From positions 9,252,001 through 9,316,000 of the forward strand of contig NW_024466218.1 in assembly GCF_017591425.1 (NCBI RefSeq): a DNA stretch of 64,000 nucleotides, in the 5' to 3' direction. Below, piece after piece: positions 24,341 through 36,110 of this stretch. The position numbers and the translations under genes are program-made. The notes below the pieces were generated by a model. The model saw only the letters and a program-made list of their open reading frames with translations. It ran no database searches and was not told the origin of the DNA. Within the stretch, counting starts at the first letter, position 1. The number at the start of each line of letters is the position of its first letter. The stretch comes from Ochotona curzoniae. Its lineage: Eukaryota > Chordata > Mammalia > Lagomorpha > Ochotonidae.

Positions 24341-24529
24341 GAAGAGTCACAAATAAAATCTAGGAGAAAGCACTTGCCACAAACAGCACTGAAAAGAGCT
24401 AATCATTTGATTTCTATAGAGCAGTTGGAAACTGGAAAAAAAAAAAAACGAAATTATCAAGATGTGGACAACTCAAAATTGGCTCTCTAAAAATATATGA
24501 AATGTTGGTTAAACTAATTATTCATTGAA

Positions 24530-24568
<39 letters not shown>

Positions 24569-25732
24569 CGAATCTTATACACACTGCTTCACTATGCAGA
24601 TGCCTGTAACTGCAGGATTGGACCAGACACAAGCCAGCAGCCAATCACCCATTTCAGTTCACCTACGGTCATTCCACCCTGGACACGCCCAATCTTGTCT
24701 CACCCATTCCAGTTCTCTCACATGGACAATGGGAACCCAAGCACATGAACCACTAGCTACTACTTCCTAGGGCATAAGTTACCAGGAAGTTGAATCAAAA
24801 TTGGAGCCAGGACTCAGAATCAGACACACTGATATGAATATGAAAACTTAGACTGCTTTAAAAAATAGACTGCTTAGTCTATTAACTGCTGTGTCCAACA
24901 CTCATCCACTTAAACTTACAAAAGTACTTTTAAAGCACATGAAAAAAAAATTCTTAAGTGATAAAAAAAAAAAACAAAATAAAAACTGCACTGAGGTAAC
25001 ATTTCTCAATGTTAAGGTTCTCAAAACTTTATCCATATTACACCCTGTCAACATCACAGCAAAACACACTCAGATAAATTGCTGGTTATGTGTAAAGTGG
25101 TCCAACAGCTATTGAAAACTATTTAAGTATGTCCCGTCATGTGCCAAATGAATTATAGGATTCAACTTTGAAGGTAATTCTTCAGTAAATACAAAATAAA
25201 GTTTATGACTGAGGTAGTATTACCAATGTCAAAGAATTAAGACACAAGCTACAAATCCATTAGGACAAGTTAAAAAATCCATAATAATGGAACAAGCAAG
25301 GTATAGATCATGATTTTTGGTATGGCATCTCTTCCTGAGAAAGGAAATAAAAATTCATGTTATAGAATAAACAAGTGTTTTCCTATCAAGGTATTTAATC
25401 TGATTATATTCAATCTTTTAGACATAAAACTGTGGTTTTCAAAGGATTGAGAAGCAAGAAAAAATCAGAAGAATTCAGGAGGAACCTTGCTCATATCTTT
25501 TATAAAAAGGTTCTCAACATATGTAAATACAGATGGAGTCTATTACATATTAAGGAAACTAAAGGAACAAAAAGTGTAGTAAATGCATGTTGATTATATG
25601 CTATATATTAAAAAACAGCTAAAAATTAATAGGTTATCTGAGAAATATGAATATGGCCTGGCTACTTGGAATTTAATAGTAATACTCTTTGATGTGATGG
25701 GAAACTGTACTTAGGTAAATTTCAGCTTTATC
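24341..25732. other. No recognised gene
   Basis: AT-rich, with a (CA)17 tract at 24531-24564. A less AT-rich stretch at 24570-24780 contains an 81-codon frame that starts inside the microsatellite and has no recognisable product. Confidence 0.45.
24531..24564. repeat. (CA)17 microsatellite
   Basis: Uninterrupted CA dinucleotides over 34 bases. Confidence 0.97.
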
Positions 25733-26074
25733 TGGGCCTGGCACAGTAGCCTCATAGCTAAAGTGCTCGCCATGCATGTGTCAGGATCCCAAATGGGTAG
25801 TGGCTCATGTCCTGAATGCTTCCCTTCCCTTCTGACTCCTTGCTTGTAGCCTGCGAAAGCACTGGCAATGTAGTGGAGGATGGCCCAGGGCCTTGGGATG
25901 CTACACCTGTGTGGGAGACCCAGAAGAAGCTCCTTGCTCCTGGCTTCAGATTGGCTCAGTTCCAGCTATTGAAGCTGTTTGGGGAGTGAACCAGCTGAGC
26001 AAAGATCTTTCTGTCTCTACTTCTCTCTGTAAATCTGTCTTTCCAATAAAAACAAATAAATCTCTAAAAAAAAT
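25733..26074 (+). mobile_element. CSINE, full length
   Basis: Plus-strand copy flanked by tcagctttatct and tcagccttatca. Confidence 0.93.
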
Positions 26075-26409
26075 ATCAGCCTTATCAGAATTTGTATGTG
26101 AGAAAACCATGATATATGTAATTTAGTTTCAAATAGGTACACTTTTTTAATCAAGTGGAGATTGTGTTAGTTGTACTTTTCAACACATTCAAGGATTACA
26201 AAGTTAAAATAGTCATGGATTTCTTATAACTAATCATAAATAGGATTGAGACAAAAGAAAAAAAAGTCATGAAAGGAATAGCTTAATTGTGTTAGCCAAA
26301 ATTGAATTTCATTAGTAAAGGAATGCATATTTTTTAAAGCAGGACATAAAAATGAAGAAAAAAGGAAGTTACAAAGGCACTGAAACTGATCACTTCATTG
26401 CTAAGACTG
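26075..26409. other. No recognised feature
   Basis: AT-rich non-coding sequence. Confidence 0.5.
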
Positions 26410-26690
26410 AAAATACTGAGAAATGAAGATATATTACAGTATGCATATCTACTCCCAAATCAAAGATGGACTCCCAATAAAGCTTAAATATATCTTAACA
26501 GTAGGATGCTGGACTATCTGCCATTGTCCACACCTACAATATACACTTCAATAGCAGAATGATGGACTTATGACTGTTTTTGTAGGACTATAGTACTGTA
26601 ATAATATAAGGGAAATCAGGGAGGCAGGGGAGATCTTTGAGCATATAGAATTATATCATAATACAAACTTTTAAAAACATTTCATTTGAG
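26410..26690 (+). mobile_element. Lagomorph L1 3' UTR fragment
   Basis: Shares ordered blocks with 58180-58510 and 14091-14250: gcatatctactcccaaatca, actcccaataaagct, gtaggatgctggac, agcagaatgatggactta, ggactatagta, gggaaatcaggg and a late tatagaattatat. Confidence 0.65.
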
Positions 26691-27060
26691 AAAACATTGA
26701 CCAGATAATTAGATAATTATCTCCCTTTAAAACATGTTATTCAATCACTAGCACTAAACATTACACAAAAACAATTAACAGATGAATTCAATTTCAGCAA
26801 GCTATATTTTATTAAAAATTACAAATATTTAAGAAACTGTTACCATTTTCACATTACACAGGAGTAAAAATCCTAGCAACTATTACAGAATAGTATGTTT
26901 AGCCTGACAAAGAGGTGGCCTGTGGCATAATGCTGAAGGACATTAAATCTGGAACCAGAGTGCTTCAACAGAAATATTGGCTTTCTCATCTTGGAGATAC
27001 TGGGAAGTTACTTTATTTTCTTAAGCATCTGAAAAAGTTTATGTATAAAATTCGAATCAA
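26691..27060. other. No recognised feature
   Basis: Non-coding. The end of this stretch (26920-27050, tctcatcttggagatactgg) is weakly MIR-like. Confidence 0.35.
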
Positions 27061-27300
27061 TTGGCATGGCATGGTGCAACAGCTGTAGGAGAGCATCCCC
27101 TATCAGAGTGCTGGTTTAAGACCTGAATGCTCCCTCTGATGTGCTTGGGGAGGCAAGAGACGAACATCCAAATACATAGGCCCTTGGCACCCATGTGGGA
27201 TGCATGGATGAAGTTCCTGGCTCCTGGCTTCAGCCTGACCTAGTGGTGGTTGCTCCAGCTATATAGGAAGTAAACCAACAGGTGGAAGTAGTTGCTTAAT
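27061..27300 (+). mobile_element. Old CSINE, 3'-truncated
   Basis: Plus-strand copy with ggcacccatgtgggatgc, ctggctcctggcttcagcctg and aagtaaaccaacaggtgg. The usual CT-rich end and tail are missing. Confidence 0.7.
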
Positions 27301-27442
27301 AAATATTTGCTAAGCAGCAATATGGAATGATTAAATACCTGCTTTTCCAGAGTGCTTACATGAACATATTATCCCATTTTTTGTCTTTCACCACAAAAAA
27401 AATAAATAAATAAACCCTGAACCTAACATTCATGAAACTGTG

Positions 27443-27770
27443 GGGTCTGGCGCGATGGCACAGTGGTTAAGGTCCTCGCCTTGCACGCCCGGGATCCCAT
27501 ATGTGCGCTGGTTGTAATCCCTGCAGCCCCGCTTCCCTTCCAGCTCCCTGCCTGTGGCCCAGGAAAGCAGTCGAGGACAGCCCAAAGCTTTGGGACGCTG
27601 CACATTCTCGTGGGAGACCCAGAAGAGGCTCCTGGCTTCGGATTGGCTCAGCTCCAGCCATTGCGGCTGCCTGGGAGTGAATCATCAGATGGAAGATCTT
27701 CCTCTCTGTCTCTCCTCTCTGTATATCCGCCTTTCCAATAAAAATAAAATAAATCTTTAAAAAACAAAAA
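27443..27770 (+). mobile_element. Young full-length CSINE
   Basis: Near-consensus plus-strand copy (ggtctggcgcgatggcacag to aaataaatctttaaaa) flanked by gaaactgtg on both sides. Confidence 0.96.
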
Positions 27771-27880
27771 AAGAGAAACTGTGCCAAAAGTTTGATCTGA
27801 ATTTGGCAAACATCTGTATGCACTGAGGCACTGAAACATAGTAATTCTACCATGTTTACATAAACTATAGAGTTTTAGAG

Positions 27881-28192
27881 CTGGCAATGTAGCGTAACAG
27901 GTTACAACCCAAGGCATTTGATGAGTGTCTGTTCAAGCCTTAGCTGTTCGGCTTCAGATACAGATTTCTGTTAACGTACCTGGGGACGCAGTTAAGGATA
28001 TCTAAAATGCTTAGGTTCCTAGCCACCAATGTGGGAGACCCACAGCTGGAGTTCTGGCTCCTGGCTTTTTTCTGGAGCAGTCCAGGTTGTTGTAACCATG
28101 GGGGGGAGTGAATAGTAGATGAAAGATCCTTTTCTCTGTCTTTTCTGATAGTCACTCTGCCTTTCAAATAAATCAAAGAAATATCTAAAAAT
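27881..28192 (+). mobile_element. Old CSINE
   Basis: Diverged plus-strand copy: gagctggcaatgtagcgtaac, caatgtgggagaccc, gttctggctcctggc and a ctttcaaataaatc tail. It lies about 110 bp after the young copy. Confidence 0.8.
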
Positions 28193-28370
28193 ATTACGCT
28201 TCTAATTTCCTCGAATGAAAATGCATGCATAGCTTTAACTTATAGCCAGGAGTAACTTTGTAAGGCTAACTTTTCAATTCCTGAGTTTCTGAATCAAACA
28301 CATTTTACTGTTTAGCTGGCTGACAGAGCATTAATAATTGAAATACATGTAAATTTAAGAGACACTGAGG

Positions 28371-28712
28371 ACCTGGCACGATGGCACGATGGCTCAATGG
28401 CTAAAATGTCACCTTTCAAATGCTGGGATCTCATATGGACATGAGTTCATATCTAGCTGCTCCACTTTCCATCAAGCAAATTGCGTACAAACTGGGAGAG
28501 CAGTAGAGGATGGCCCGAAGCCTTGCCCTGCACCCGTGTGGGAAACCCAGGAGATGCTCTTGGCTCCTGGTTCCTGCCCTTGGATCAGTTCAGCTTGGGC
28601 TGTTTGACCATTTTGGGAGTGAACCAGTAGATGCCAGATTTTTCTGTCTTTCCTTCTCTCTGTAAATTTGATCTGTCATTCCAATAAAAATAAATAAATC
28701 TCTTTAAAAAGA
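28371..28712 (+). mobile_element. CSINE with a duplicated head segment
   Basis: Plus-strand copy. The start reads ggcacgatggcacgatggctc, an in-place repeat of gcacgatg in the A-box region. Confidence 0.92.
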
Positions 28713-30235
28713 AAAGCTGAACTAGGAGCAAATAGGACTGGCTTCTAGTTGATTGTCAATGGATGAGTGATACATTTTTTAATATTTTGATCTATGTTAT
28801 ACCCACATTTTGATTTCTTCCTCATAAATCTAGTAATCTTAGGTAAATTGACCAGGGGAAACTGAGTATTACTTGTCAGCACTATGAATCAAAAGCATGA
28901 TCACACACCTCCCTCTAAACCCCTTTTTAATATGAGCCTGGGGAAGGATAAATGTCTCATATCATACTGTTTTCATATATAATAAGCACTACATGTTCTT
29001 ATTAGAAGTAAAAATTCCATACGTTAAAGATGTCCCATAAACAACAACAACAAAAAAAGTCATTTCAGAACCAAAATGACACTCCTGAACTTTTAAAAAT
29101 ATTTTAGGAGAAAATTACAATCTTCTCAGTTTTATGATAATGCTGCTATATATAAATCAATGATAAAGCAATTTACATTTGCCAGTGAATACCTATTTTA
29201 TATACTCAGAGATAACTAAAACTTTTAATACTAGAGATAAGGCCATTAGTACAGGTCAGACATGCCTTATCCAAACACTATTTGTTGGAAGGTAAGGGAT
29301 ATCTCATTTCAGCTCAGTACTGACATTCTCCAAGTACAAAGACAGAATTGTATTAGAACTGTAATTCTAATCTTTTCTATATGTATTTTTGACAATATCA
29401 AGCAATAACACCATTTTTATACATCACATAGAAGTACACAACTGTCTTTTGTTGTTATTTTACTTTTAAAAAATCAACTGAAAAGGCAAAGATGCCACAG
29501 CTTATCCTACTTTAGTTGCTTCAGTCAGCTAAATAATCAGAGCAGAATTGTGTGGGGAAAAATACAAACAGGCACGATAAAGAAAAAGCTTATTCAAACC
29601 TCAGGCTTACGATGTCCCAGGGCAGATATTAATTGTTCTTATTTCTTTAAGTACATTCATTCTCTTCAATAGCTTTTGTGTCTCATTGTCTTAAACTATA
29701 CGATATAAAGTGGTAGCCTCTAATTTGAGTTTCTTCTGTACTATTCTGACTATGGTTGTCAACAAGGAAACCAGTTTACTAATTGATGCCTTGAATTTTG
29801 TATGTTTTAAGGCATAAAATATTCTTTATGGATGAAACTTTATCTGCTTAATCCATCTGCCAGCAAGTTCTTTTCTTCTTTGCTGGCCAAATATTGCTTA
29901 AGGCCTTCAAGTGTTTCTTCATCTGTGAAATGAAAAGAGGTAACTTCCAACCTAAAATGCCCTGATCTTCATATCTCCTTGTAAGTTCAAAAATCTTTCC
30001 AGAGTTATACACTAAACAGCAGAGAGCACAGCACTCTGAAGAAACAGCTTTCTTTATACTGCTGCAGTGAAATGTAAGGGAACGCCGAACTTGGCCATTC
30101 TGCAGTATTCATAAAGCTCACTGTGAGTTAAGGGATCTATCCTCAAGAAAAGCACCTTGCTTAAATACCAGCTATCAATTTGCCTTTCATAAAATAGTAG
30201 CTTTCACTCTTCTAAATCAAAACAATTCACTCACA
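28713..30235. other. Repeat-poor, no recognised gene
   Basis: About 1.5 kb of AT-rich sequence. A segment at 29895-29970 (cttcatctgtgaaatgaaaag) is weakly MIR/L2-like. No exon recognised. Confidence 0.45.
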
Positions 30236-30239
30236 AGGT

Positions 30240-30960
30240 CAAAGCTTGGAATTCTGCTCTCTGTACCCACAGGTATGTGGAAGTCGTAATCCCAAGAACC
30301 TCAGAATGTGATCTTATTTGGACATAGGATCTTTACAGGCGTATAAGTCTATTCTATTCTATGTTTCAAGGCAATGTGGCCAATGACTTAGAAATGAAAA
30401 TTTTGGACTGGCACCTTGGCATAGAAGGCAAAGACTCTGCCTGTGGCATCAGCATCCTGAAAGGCTTGTATCCTGGCTGCTCCACGTTCAATCCAGCTTC
30501 CTTTTCGTAGCCTGAGAAAGCAGCAGAGGATGGCTCAAGTCGTTTGGACCCACATTCATCTGAAATATCTGGAACAGGCTCCCAGTTCGCCTCCTGGATT
30601 GGCTCAGCTTTGGCCATTGTGGCCATTTGGGGAGTGAACAAACAATGGAAGATCTCTTTGTCTCCCTCTCAGTCTGTTTTAAATGTCTAACTCTGCCTTT
30701 AAAATAAAAGCAAAATCTGTAAGATAGTGGAAATTTGACAGTGAAGATGATGTGAGAAATGCAGGGAGAAGAGGACGGAACACTGGAGCTGCTAGATACG
30801 AGAGAGAGGCTAGAGACAGAGACCTCCCTGGCTCCCTCAGCAAGAAAATGGCCTTGATGACATCTTAATGTTGTTGTTCTAGTGTGAAATAACAAATGTC
30901 TAACTTCCCAAGCCACCCAATTTGTGACAGTTGGCTTCAGAAAGATTAGGAAACTGATAC
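30240..30960 (+). mobile_element. MaLR LTR (MLT1-type) split by a CSINE
   Basis: 30285-30360 matches the MLT1 block cagaatgtgatcttatttggacatagg. After the SINE, 30725-30960 continues with gatgatgtgagaaatgcagg and ends aagccacccaatttgtgac ... ggaaactgatac, the characteristic MaLR LTR end. Confidence 0.8.
30405..30722 (+). mobile_element. CSINE inside the MaLR LTR
   Basis: Plus-strand copy starting ggactggcaccttggcatag with a ctttaaaataaaagc tail. LTR sequence resumes directly after it. Confidence 0.88.
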
Positions 30961-33220
30961 AATGTACTTCAAATATTTCACTTAGTAGCTCCTGACAATT
31001 GCATTGTGATAAAATATCCTAGTTGTTTCTAGAAACAGCTCTGATGCTGGAATTTCTAAATCACACTTAGAACATGTCTCCTAACTCTACTCTTACTGCA
31101 CCATATAAACACATCTAGATAAAGTAAACCATTTTACAGTGTAGATCAAAGTTTTTAACGATATCTGAATGGCACTGAGTCCCAATAAAATTTTCAGTTA
31201 TGAATTCAGAATATTTCTTTACTGAAATCCCCCAAATTAAAGAACAAATGCAAGGTTTACAATACAAATCATCTGCTTTAAAGGGTATATAAACTTCTTT
31301 AACAACTGCATACAACTTCAGAATCAATGTGTGGTCTGCATTAAAATTTATACAATCACAGGAAGTTATGAAAATATATAGAAACTAGGAGGATTTACAA
31401 AGATGCAATTTAACCAAAAATCTTGTGCGACAGAAAATTTACAATGTACACATCCTACCAAATATGGAAAACATTCAATGAAAAACCTGCATAGAATTAT
31501 ATAGCCAGTTTTCCCATTACACTGGAACAAAATTTCTAGTTTAAAATAATTTTTATAGTTGGAGCTATATTTTGCTTAATTATCTTGCAATTGTTTGGCA
31601 TTTATCTGTAAGACTCTGAAAGTCTAATTCCCAGATTTTCTTTAAGCATTTAAAATATTATAGAATCATTTGTTTAATTTATACTTCATATCAAATAACT
31701 TTAATAGAAACAAATCCCAATGGGCATATAACTTTTATTCATTATAATTTTCAAAGAAATACAGCTGCATTCATTTTTATCAGAAGTTTGTTACATTGTT
31801 CAGCTGGTGTTTCATTTCAGAGGTCAAAGAGCAAAATGATCCTGAACATTAAATATATGATAGAAATTTTCTTCAGTATAGAATTATTACCTATTTGAAT
31901 GAACTGATTTAGGAGACAAATGGTAGGTTTAATTATTTTTTATTATAGATATTTAGATTATTAATCTAAAACAGCTTGAGGCATGCCGTGAAATGAACTT
32001 TAAAGAATATATTGGGACTCAAAATAATGTAAGGAGTTTGTCTTGCAGGAAGACAAACTCAAACATGCCAATGAACTTGGAAGTTTAAGTAAGTTGGGAT
32101 TATTTAGGTCAGATAAATTTTTTATGATATTAAATTAGCAACCTCATGGATTAAAGAGCTAATGTATCTTTTGAAATAATGTACTTATTGTTAGCGAGTA
32201 ATGAAGCATTGGAGAACATAGCCATTGACATATGAATTCACCAGAATAGGCATCAATAAGACCTGAATTTTTTTTTGTATCTGTGGACCTAGTTTATGGC
32301 TTACCTTAAGACATGCAGTACAGTTGTTATTTAATTGAATAACCTTCAGTGGTTTGACTTTTGTTGATTGCCAAAGGTTATTTTTCTCATTTATTACTAG
32401 AGAAAATGTTAAATCAGAAAAAAATATATAGAAAGTTATACACTAGGTTTAAGTCATTTCAATAGAAAAATGAAGAACTGAAAGAAAAAATGCAGGATAG
32501 CACATAACCTAATTAGAGTGGAAACTCTATTGACTTAATAAGATCCCAATAATCAGTACCTAAAAGTCTCCTTCTTGGAAAGGAATAATCAAGGCACTCA
32601 AAACGTAGCCTCACTTTACTATAAATCGAAATGGACCTGAATGTATGTGATCCTCACCCTTCAAATAAATATTTTCTAGTGACATGAAGATTCCAAAAAT
32701 GCTTTAACAGCAATAACTGGGATGGACGCTGTGTTGTAATAATTTGGATACACTTGACTAATGCAGTTATTTGCAATGAGGTTGGCTCTGTGCCCAAAGC
32801 AGTGAGCAAACAAATATAGCTCGACAATTGTTTCATGCCTTCCAAGACAGCCAGAAAGATTTTTGCTCAGTCCCGGGGGGCAAAGGGGTGTGAGAGCAGG
32901 GAGGGGCAGGGCAAACTCAGTGGTCACTGCTGTGGACTCAGGTCAACAAAACCTCCTTAGATGCATTTTGTAAATAGTCTTTGTTAAATTCACCAATGTG
33001 TTTTATGTAAAAATGCTGGTGAGGCGCGGGTGTTTTTAATCAAATTAGTATGCAACATAAGGCAGCTGTGTATTCAAATGGGTTTTTTAGCAATTTGGTT
33101 GTTTTCCTTATAATAACAGGAAAGAACATTTTGATTTTGAAGGTGACAGAGGCAATATTACCAGAATTAAACAATCTGAATTAGCTTTTTCATGAAATGT
33201 AATATGTTTTATGCTTTTAG
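30961..33220. other. Repeat-poor AT-rich sequence
   Basis: 2.2 kb with no recognised repeats or exons. 32640-33070 is less AT-rich and contains ordered-looking blocks (tttttaatcaaattagtatgc). It could be a conserved non-coding region next to the candidate exon. Confidence 0.4.
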
Positions 33221-33295
33221 ATGGGATGCTCCGGTGCTTTCAGATGAGCCTTCCACTGTCACAGTCAATGGCCAGGAACAGAATAAGCTCTGGAG
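33221..33295 (+). CDS. Candidate 75-nt internal coding exon, gene unknown
   Basis: The acceptor reads ttttatgcttttag and ends at 33220; the donor is gtaggatt from 33296. The 75-nt body preserves frame when included or skipped. Two of three frames are open. In the more coding-like one the first base completes a split codon and 24 codons follow, starting W-D-A-P-V-L-S-D-E-P and ending Q-N-K-L-W. It is rich in polar residues, has no hydrophobic segment, and uses varied third positions including a CpG. I do not recognise the protein. Neighbouring sequence is repeat-poor and no flanking exon was found, which would fit a large gene with long introns. A chance pair of splice-like sites remains possible. 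Confidence 0.4.
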
Positions 33296-35100
33296 GTAGG
33301 ATTATCCTCAAATTTAATTTTTTTTTAGAAGAAGCTAATGGCAAATGTTTCTAGCAAACTTTAGGTTCATCTATGTTATAACTAGAGAACCAAGACAGGA
33401 TATTAAAAGAACAGATAAGGATAAAATTAGTAAACAAAGTTTGACAGTTTGCTTATTCTAGGAATTTAAGGCTGAAATGAATATAATCCTGAAAATCATA
33501 AACAACATGCCTGTGAGACAAAAGCTGTGAAATTTCTTTGTCAACTTAGGCAAATGTAGAACTCCAGCATATAAGAGAGTAACACAATTGCAAATCTAAC
33601 TTTAAGCTATATGATAATGATTTTTACTGCAGGGTTTCATGCAAAAGCTGGTTAAATATGCAAAGGCAAGCTCTTTTCCTGCTTTCTACACTGTGTGTAT
33701 ATAGACTGGTATTCAAAGGAGCAGCTTTTGCAGTCCAATCAAGCCATTACAGAACAGGAAAATTATTGAGCATATTGACCAAAAGGAAAGAAAAGCCCAA
33801 CAGAGGTATTTTTGAAATTCTTGAAAGAACAGCTCCCATAACATTACTGATTATCCCAGGCTAGCCTGTGCAGTTTTAAAAATAACATGGAAGTTTCTGC
33901 AGCCAGCAAGCATTAACCTTCCTATTTTTTTCCCACTCAATCTTTGGCAAAGCAGGAGCTTCTGATTTCTTAGCAACTAAAATTGCTTGTTATTGACATG
34001 TGTTTTGCAAGGGAGTGGTAGTGTCAGTAAAATTGGTTTGCAGTTCCTGGTGTTGCTAAGTCAGTTCTTCCCATTGTCTTTACAAAGAGTCCATCTGCAA
34101 GTCCTTTCCTCATAGACAAATCTATAGCAACTTTTTACCCTAAGGCTGGACAAATACTGATTAATGTTGATAATTGCCACATAGGCCAGGAGCCGTGTGA
34201 TCAGCCTCAGAAGGAATGATGTCTAATAGAATAATAAGTGCATGCACAGGGGACCACATAGATGCTCTACAAATATTAGCAAGAGCAATGTGACTAAAAC
34301 AGGCTGCTAGTGTTCTGGATGAAAGGATTTTAAAGCCATCTGGTGTCTGGACATCAGCCTGAAAATCACAGGCTTCGATCCATAAGATAATCCATTTACA
34401 GAGTCTACACACAGAGATGGCTTTCCCCCATGGACTTGTTCCATTATGCCAGATCAGTTCCTGGAACCTGTGGAAAGGTCTAACAGCATCTAAAACATAG
34501 CAAGGAAATGTTATTTTATTTATGGGACACATTTGATTTTAATAGCTGAGGATGCCATACTCAGATACAGTTAACAAACTAAAATGGTGGGCTAACAGAT
34601 CATAATTTGGGATAGATTCATCCTTTCTTTGTTAGGAAAAAAATTAAGAATACCCTCAGTCATGGACATTGAAAGAAGAGCAAATAACTGTAAGAGCTAT
34701 CAGGATAAAAAAAAATAACATTAAGAGAACATTTTCAACTCAAGCAATGTGTAGTGAGAACATATGGATATCGGTGGAAATGAATAGTAAGCTAAATTCC
34801 GCCTTCAGAGACTGAAAAGTCAAACAGACAAAACAAACACAAATAGAAAATATTAAGTATACAGTTGTAGCAATGCTAAAAACTATGAAAACTATGAAAC
34901 ATTCCCAATGTTTCAAATATTCGTGTCTCAAATTATATAATTTCTAAATTTTAAGTCTATTTTAAAAGCTATTTTAAACTCCTACTGAAAGCTTTATTTT
35001 TGAAAAAATCTTAGAAAAACTTAAACATTAATGGAGCACTAAGTTGTATTTCAACACTTATATACACGTGTACAGTCCAATCATGGCAAATACACCTGCC
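33296..35100. other. Repeat-poor; includes a 123-codon minus-strand frame
   Basis: No repeat family recognised. 34161-34532 is open for 123 codons on the minus strand with mixed amino-acid composition (several Cys and Trp), but no family match comes to mind and there is no clear splice or start context. It may be a chance frame. Confidence 0.4.
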
Positions 35101-35436
35101 TTTTTTTTTTAAAGATTTATTTATTTTTATTGGAAAGTCAGATATACAGAGATGAGGAGAGACAGAGAGGAAGATCTTCCATCCACTGATTCACTCCCCA
35201 AAAGAACGCAATGGCCGGAGCTTTGCCAATCTAAAGCCAGGAGCCAGGAACATCCTCCAGGTCTCCCACGAGGGTGCATGATCCCAAGGTTTTGGGCCAT
35301 CCTTGACTGCTTTCCCAGGCCACAAGCAGGGAGCTGGATGGGAATAGGAGCTGGCGGGATTAGAATCAGTGCCCATATGCGATCCGGGCATGTTCAAGAC
35401 GAGGACTTCAACTGCTAGACCACAGCATGACCCCAT
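35101..35436 (-). mobile_element. CSINE, full length, minus strand
   Basis: Poly(T) start, aaagatttatttatttttattgg, the complement of the whole body and a head ending about 35436. Short flanking similarity: ctgccttt / ccgccatt. Confidence 0.93.
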
Positions 35437-35464
35437 CCGCCATTTCTTCATTGTGAAAACATTC

Positions 35465-36110
35465 AAGCATTCATTTCAGGGTTATTTTTTGTGTACAACA
35501 CCTAGTGTATTCATTTTATCTACAGTCATCCTATGATCTAATAAAATCTTGGAGCTTATTACTCCCATCTAACTATAACGTTACACCCATTAACTAACCT
35601 TCCCACATCACTCCATCTTCCTTCCCTCCTTAGCATCTGGTAAGCACTATTGCACTTTTAACTTGAATGAGATCACCTTCTAGACCTATGAGATCTTTTG
35701 ATATGTGTCTGTTCTTGGTTAATTTAATATAATGACATCTACCAACATTTTTGAGAACACAGAATTTTATTCTTTGAAAGTGAGTAGTATTCCATTGTTT
35801 ATGTGTACCACATTTTCTTTATGCATTCAGCATTAGGTTGACACTTAGATTGTCTCTCTTTCTTGGCTATTGTGAATACTGTGCAATAAACACAGGAGAG
35901 CAGGTGCCTCTGATAAAGAAATGCCTTTTGCCCACATGTGGATATGCACACAGGGATCTGATTGCTAGATCATACAGTGGTTCTTTTGTGTGTTTCATGT
36001 GGAATGTTCATACTACTTTATATAATGGCTGTGCTAATTTACATTTCTATCAGCAGTGTGCAAGGCTCCCCCCGTTTTCCATGTTTATTGGCAATTTTTA
36101 GTTTCCTGCT
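35465..36110 (-). mobile_element. Old L1 ORF2 end, minus strand
   Basis: Plus-strand reading shows the complement of the L1 ORF2 C-terminal region: gagtagtattccattgttta, cttggctattgtgaatactg, caataaaca, tgattgctagatcata and taatggctgtgctaatttac. Confidence 0.85.

Noticed and set aside
24531..24564. Possible CRISPR-like or tandem array
   Set aside because: Simple CA dinucleotides with no spacers; this is a eukaryotic microsatellite.
30488..30916. 142-codon minus-strand frame
   Set aside because: Antisense of a SINE and the MaLR LTR.
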